Shown one piece after another: positions 45,360 through 45,450 of a stretch of 45,450 nucleotides of DNA. Within the stretch, counting starts at the first letter, position 1. Every line of letters starts with the position of its first letter. A program made the position numbers and the translations under genes. The notes beneath the pieces were generated by a model, which saw nothing but the letters and a program-made list of their open reading frames with translations, ran no database searches and had not been told where the DNA came from. This DNA comes from Amycolatopsis acidicola (GTDB taxonomy: Bacteria > Actinomycetota > Actinomycetes > Mycobacteriales > Pseudonocardiaceae). The DNA is taken from positions 1 to 45,450 of the forward strand of contig NZ_VMNW02000078.1 in NCBI RefSeq assembly GCF_007713735.2. Reading direction: 5' to 3'.

Positions 45360-45450
45360 GTTTTTGGGTGCCCGGCAGGACCTTCGGCGCTGGCGCGCCT
45401 CACACCCGGCGCCCGGCAACGAAAGCCGCATAACCCGCCCCACACCCCAC

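Noticed and set aside
45360..45450. Possible terminator or gene start after cobIJ
   Set aside because: A short T-run follows the stop, but no convincing stem precedes it, and the remaining sequence is too short to judge.

Overview
The window is high-GC, gene-dense actinobacterial chromosome. GTG and TTG starts are frequent, 1 to 4 bp gene overlaps are common, and the set includes a PknB-type kinase, an AfsR-type SARP/NB-ARC/TPR regulator, DivIVA-like coiled coils and actinobacterial aerobic cobalamin genes. A pseudonocardial actinomycete (Amycolatopsis-like) is the best guess; this is inferred from gene types and base composition, not from a marker gene. I see no rRNA, tRNA, CRISPR array, insertion sequence, phage gene or complete biosynthetic gene cluster.

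Layout. 1-926: a minus-strand cysteine dioxygenase/rhodanese pair. 1168-4933: an ABC ATPase, then an enoyl-CoA hydratase, methyltransferase and THUMP-like methyltransferase run. 4972-7105: a secreted HAD phosphatase convergent with a membrane Ser/Thr kinase. 7158-9372: a GntR-TetR fusion regulator divergent from an FAD monooxygenase, with operator-like repeats between them. 9444-11612: a DivIVA-like coiled-coil protein, then a TetR regulator/membrane protein pair. 11700-15417: MarR, FAD-linked oxidase, class III aminotransferase and a second MarR. 15465-16821: a small NfeD-like protein and a soluble flotillin-like protein. 16818-21365: a long AsnC-type regulator divergent from a VOC protein/carboxylesterase pair, then Leu/Phe/Val dehydrogenase divergent from an Lrp-type regulator. 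21634-28174, all minus: an NAD(P)-binding protein, the SARP regulator, a small unknown protein and Tex. 28371-31689: a small unknown protein, a decayed PPOX-type gene, an alpha/beta hydrolase and P450 pair, and 5-oxoprolinase subunit A. 31804-34364: secreted protein, mini-lipoprotein, response regulator and histidine kinase, all overlapping. 34746-36398: MarR divergent from cupin and RibD-type reductase. 36395-45359: cobalamin genes cobN (minus) and cobG-cobH-cobIJ (plus), separated by an ABC exporter and a small Xre regulator.

How the genes fit together. CobG and CobN belong to the oxygen-dependent corrin route, and with CobH and the CobI-CobJ fusion they cover several of its ring-methylation, rearrangement and metal-insertion steps. 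The rest of the pathway must lie outside. Many regulators sit divergent to, or directly upstream of, their likely targets, and inverted repeats can be seen in several of the intervening gaps.

The two most unusual structures are non-coding. First, arrays of a 21-bp repeat fill the only two roomy gaps between convergent genes (21371-21595 and 34379-34714); every other convergent pair here abuts or overlaps. Second, a long hairpin directly upstream of cobN (39935-39986) has the cobN ribosome binding site inside its stem.
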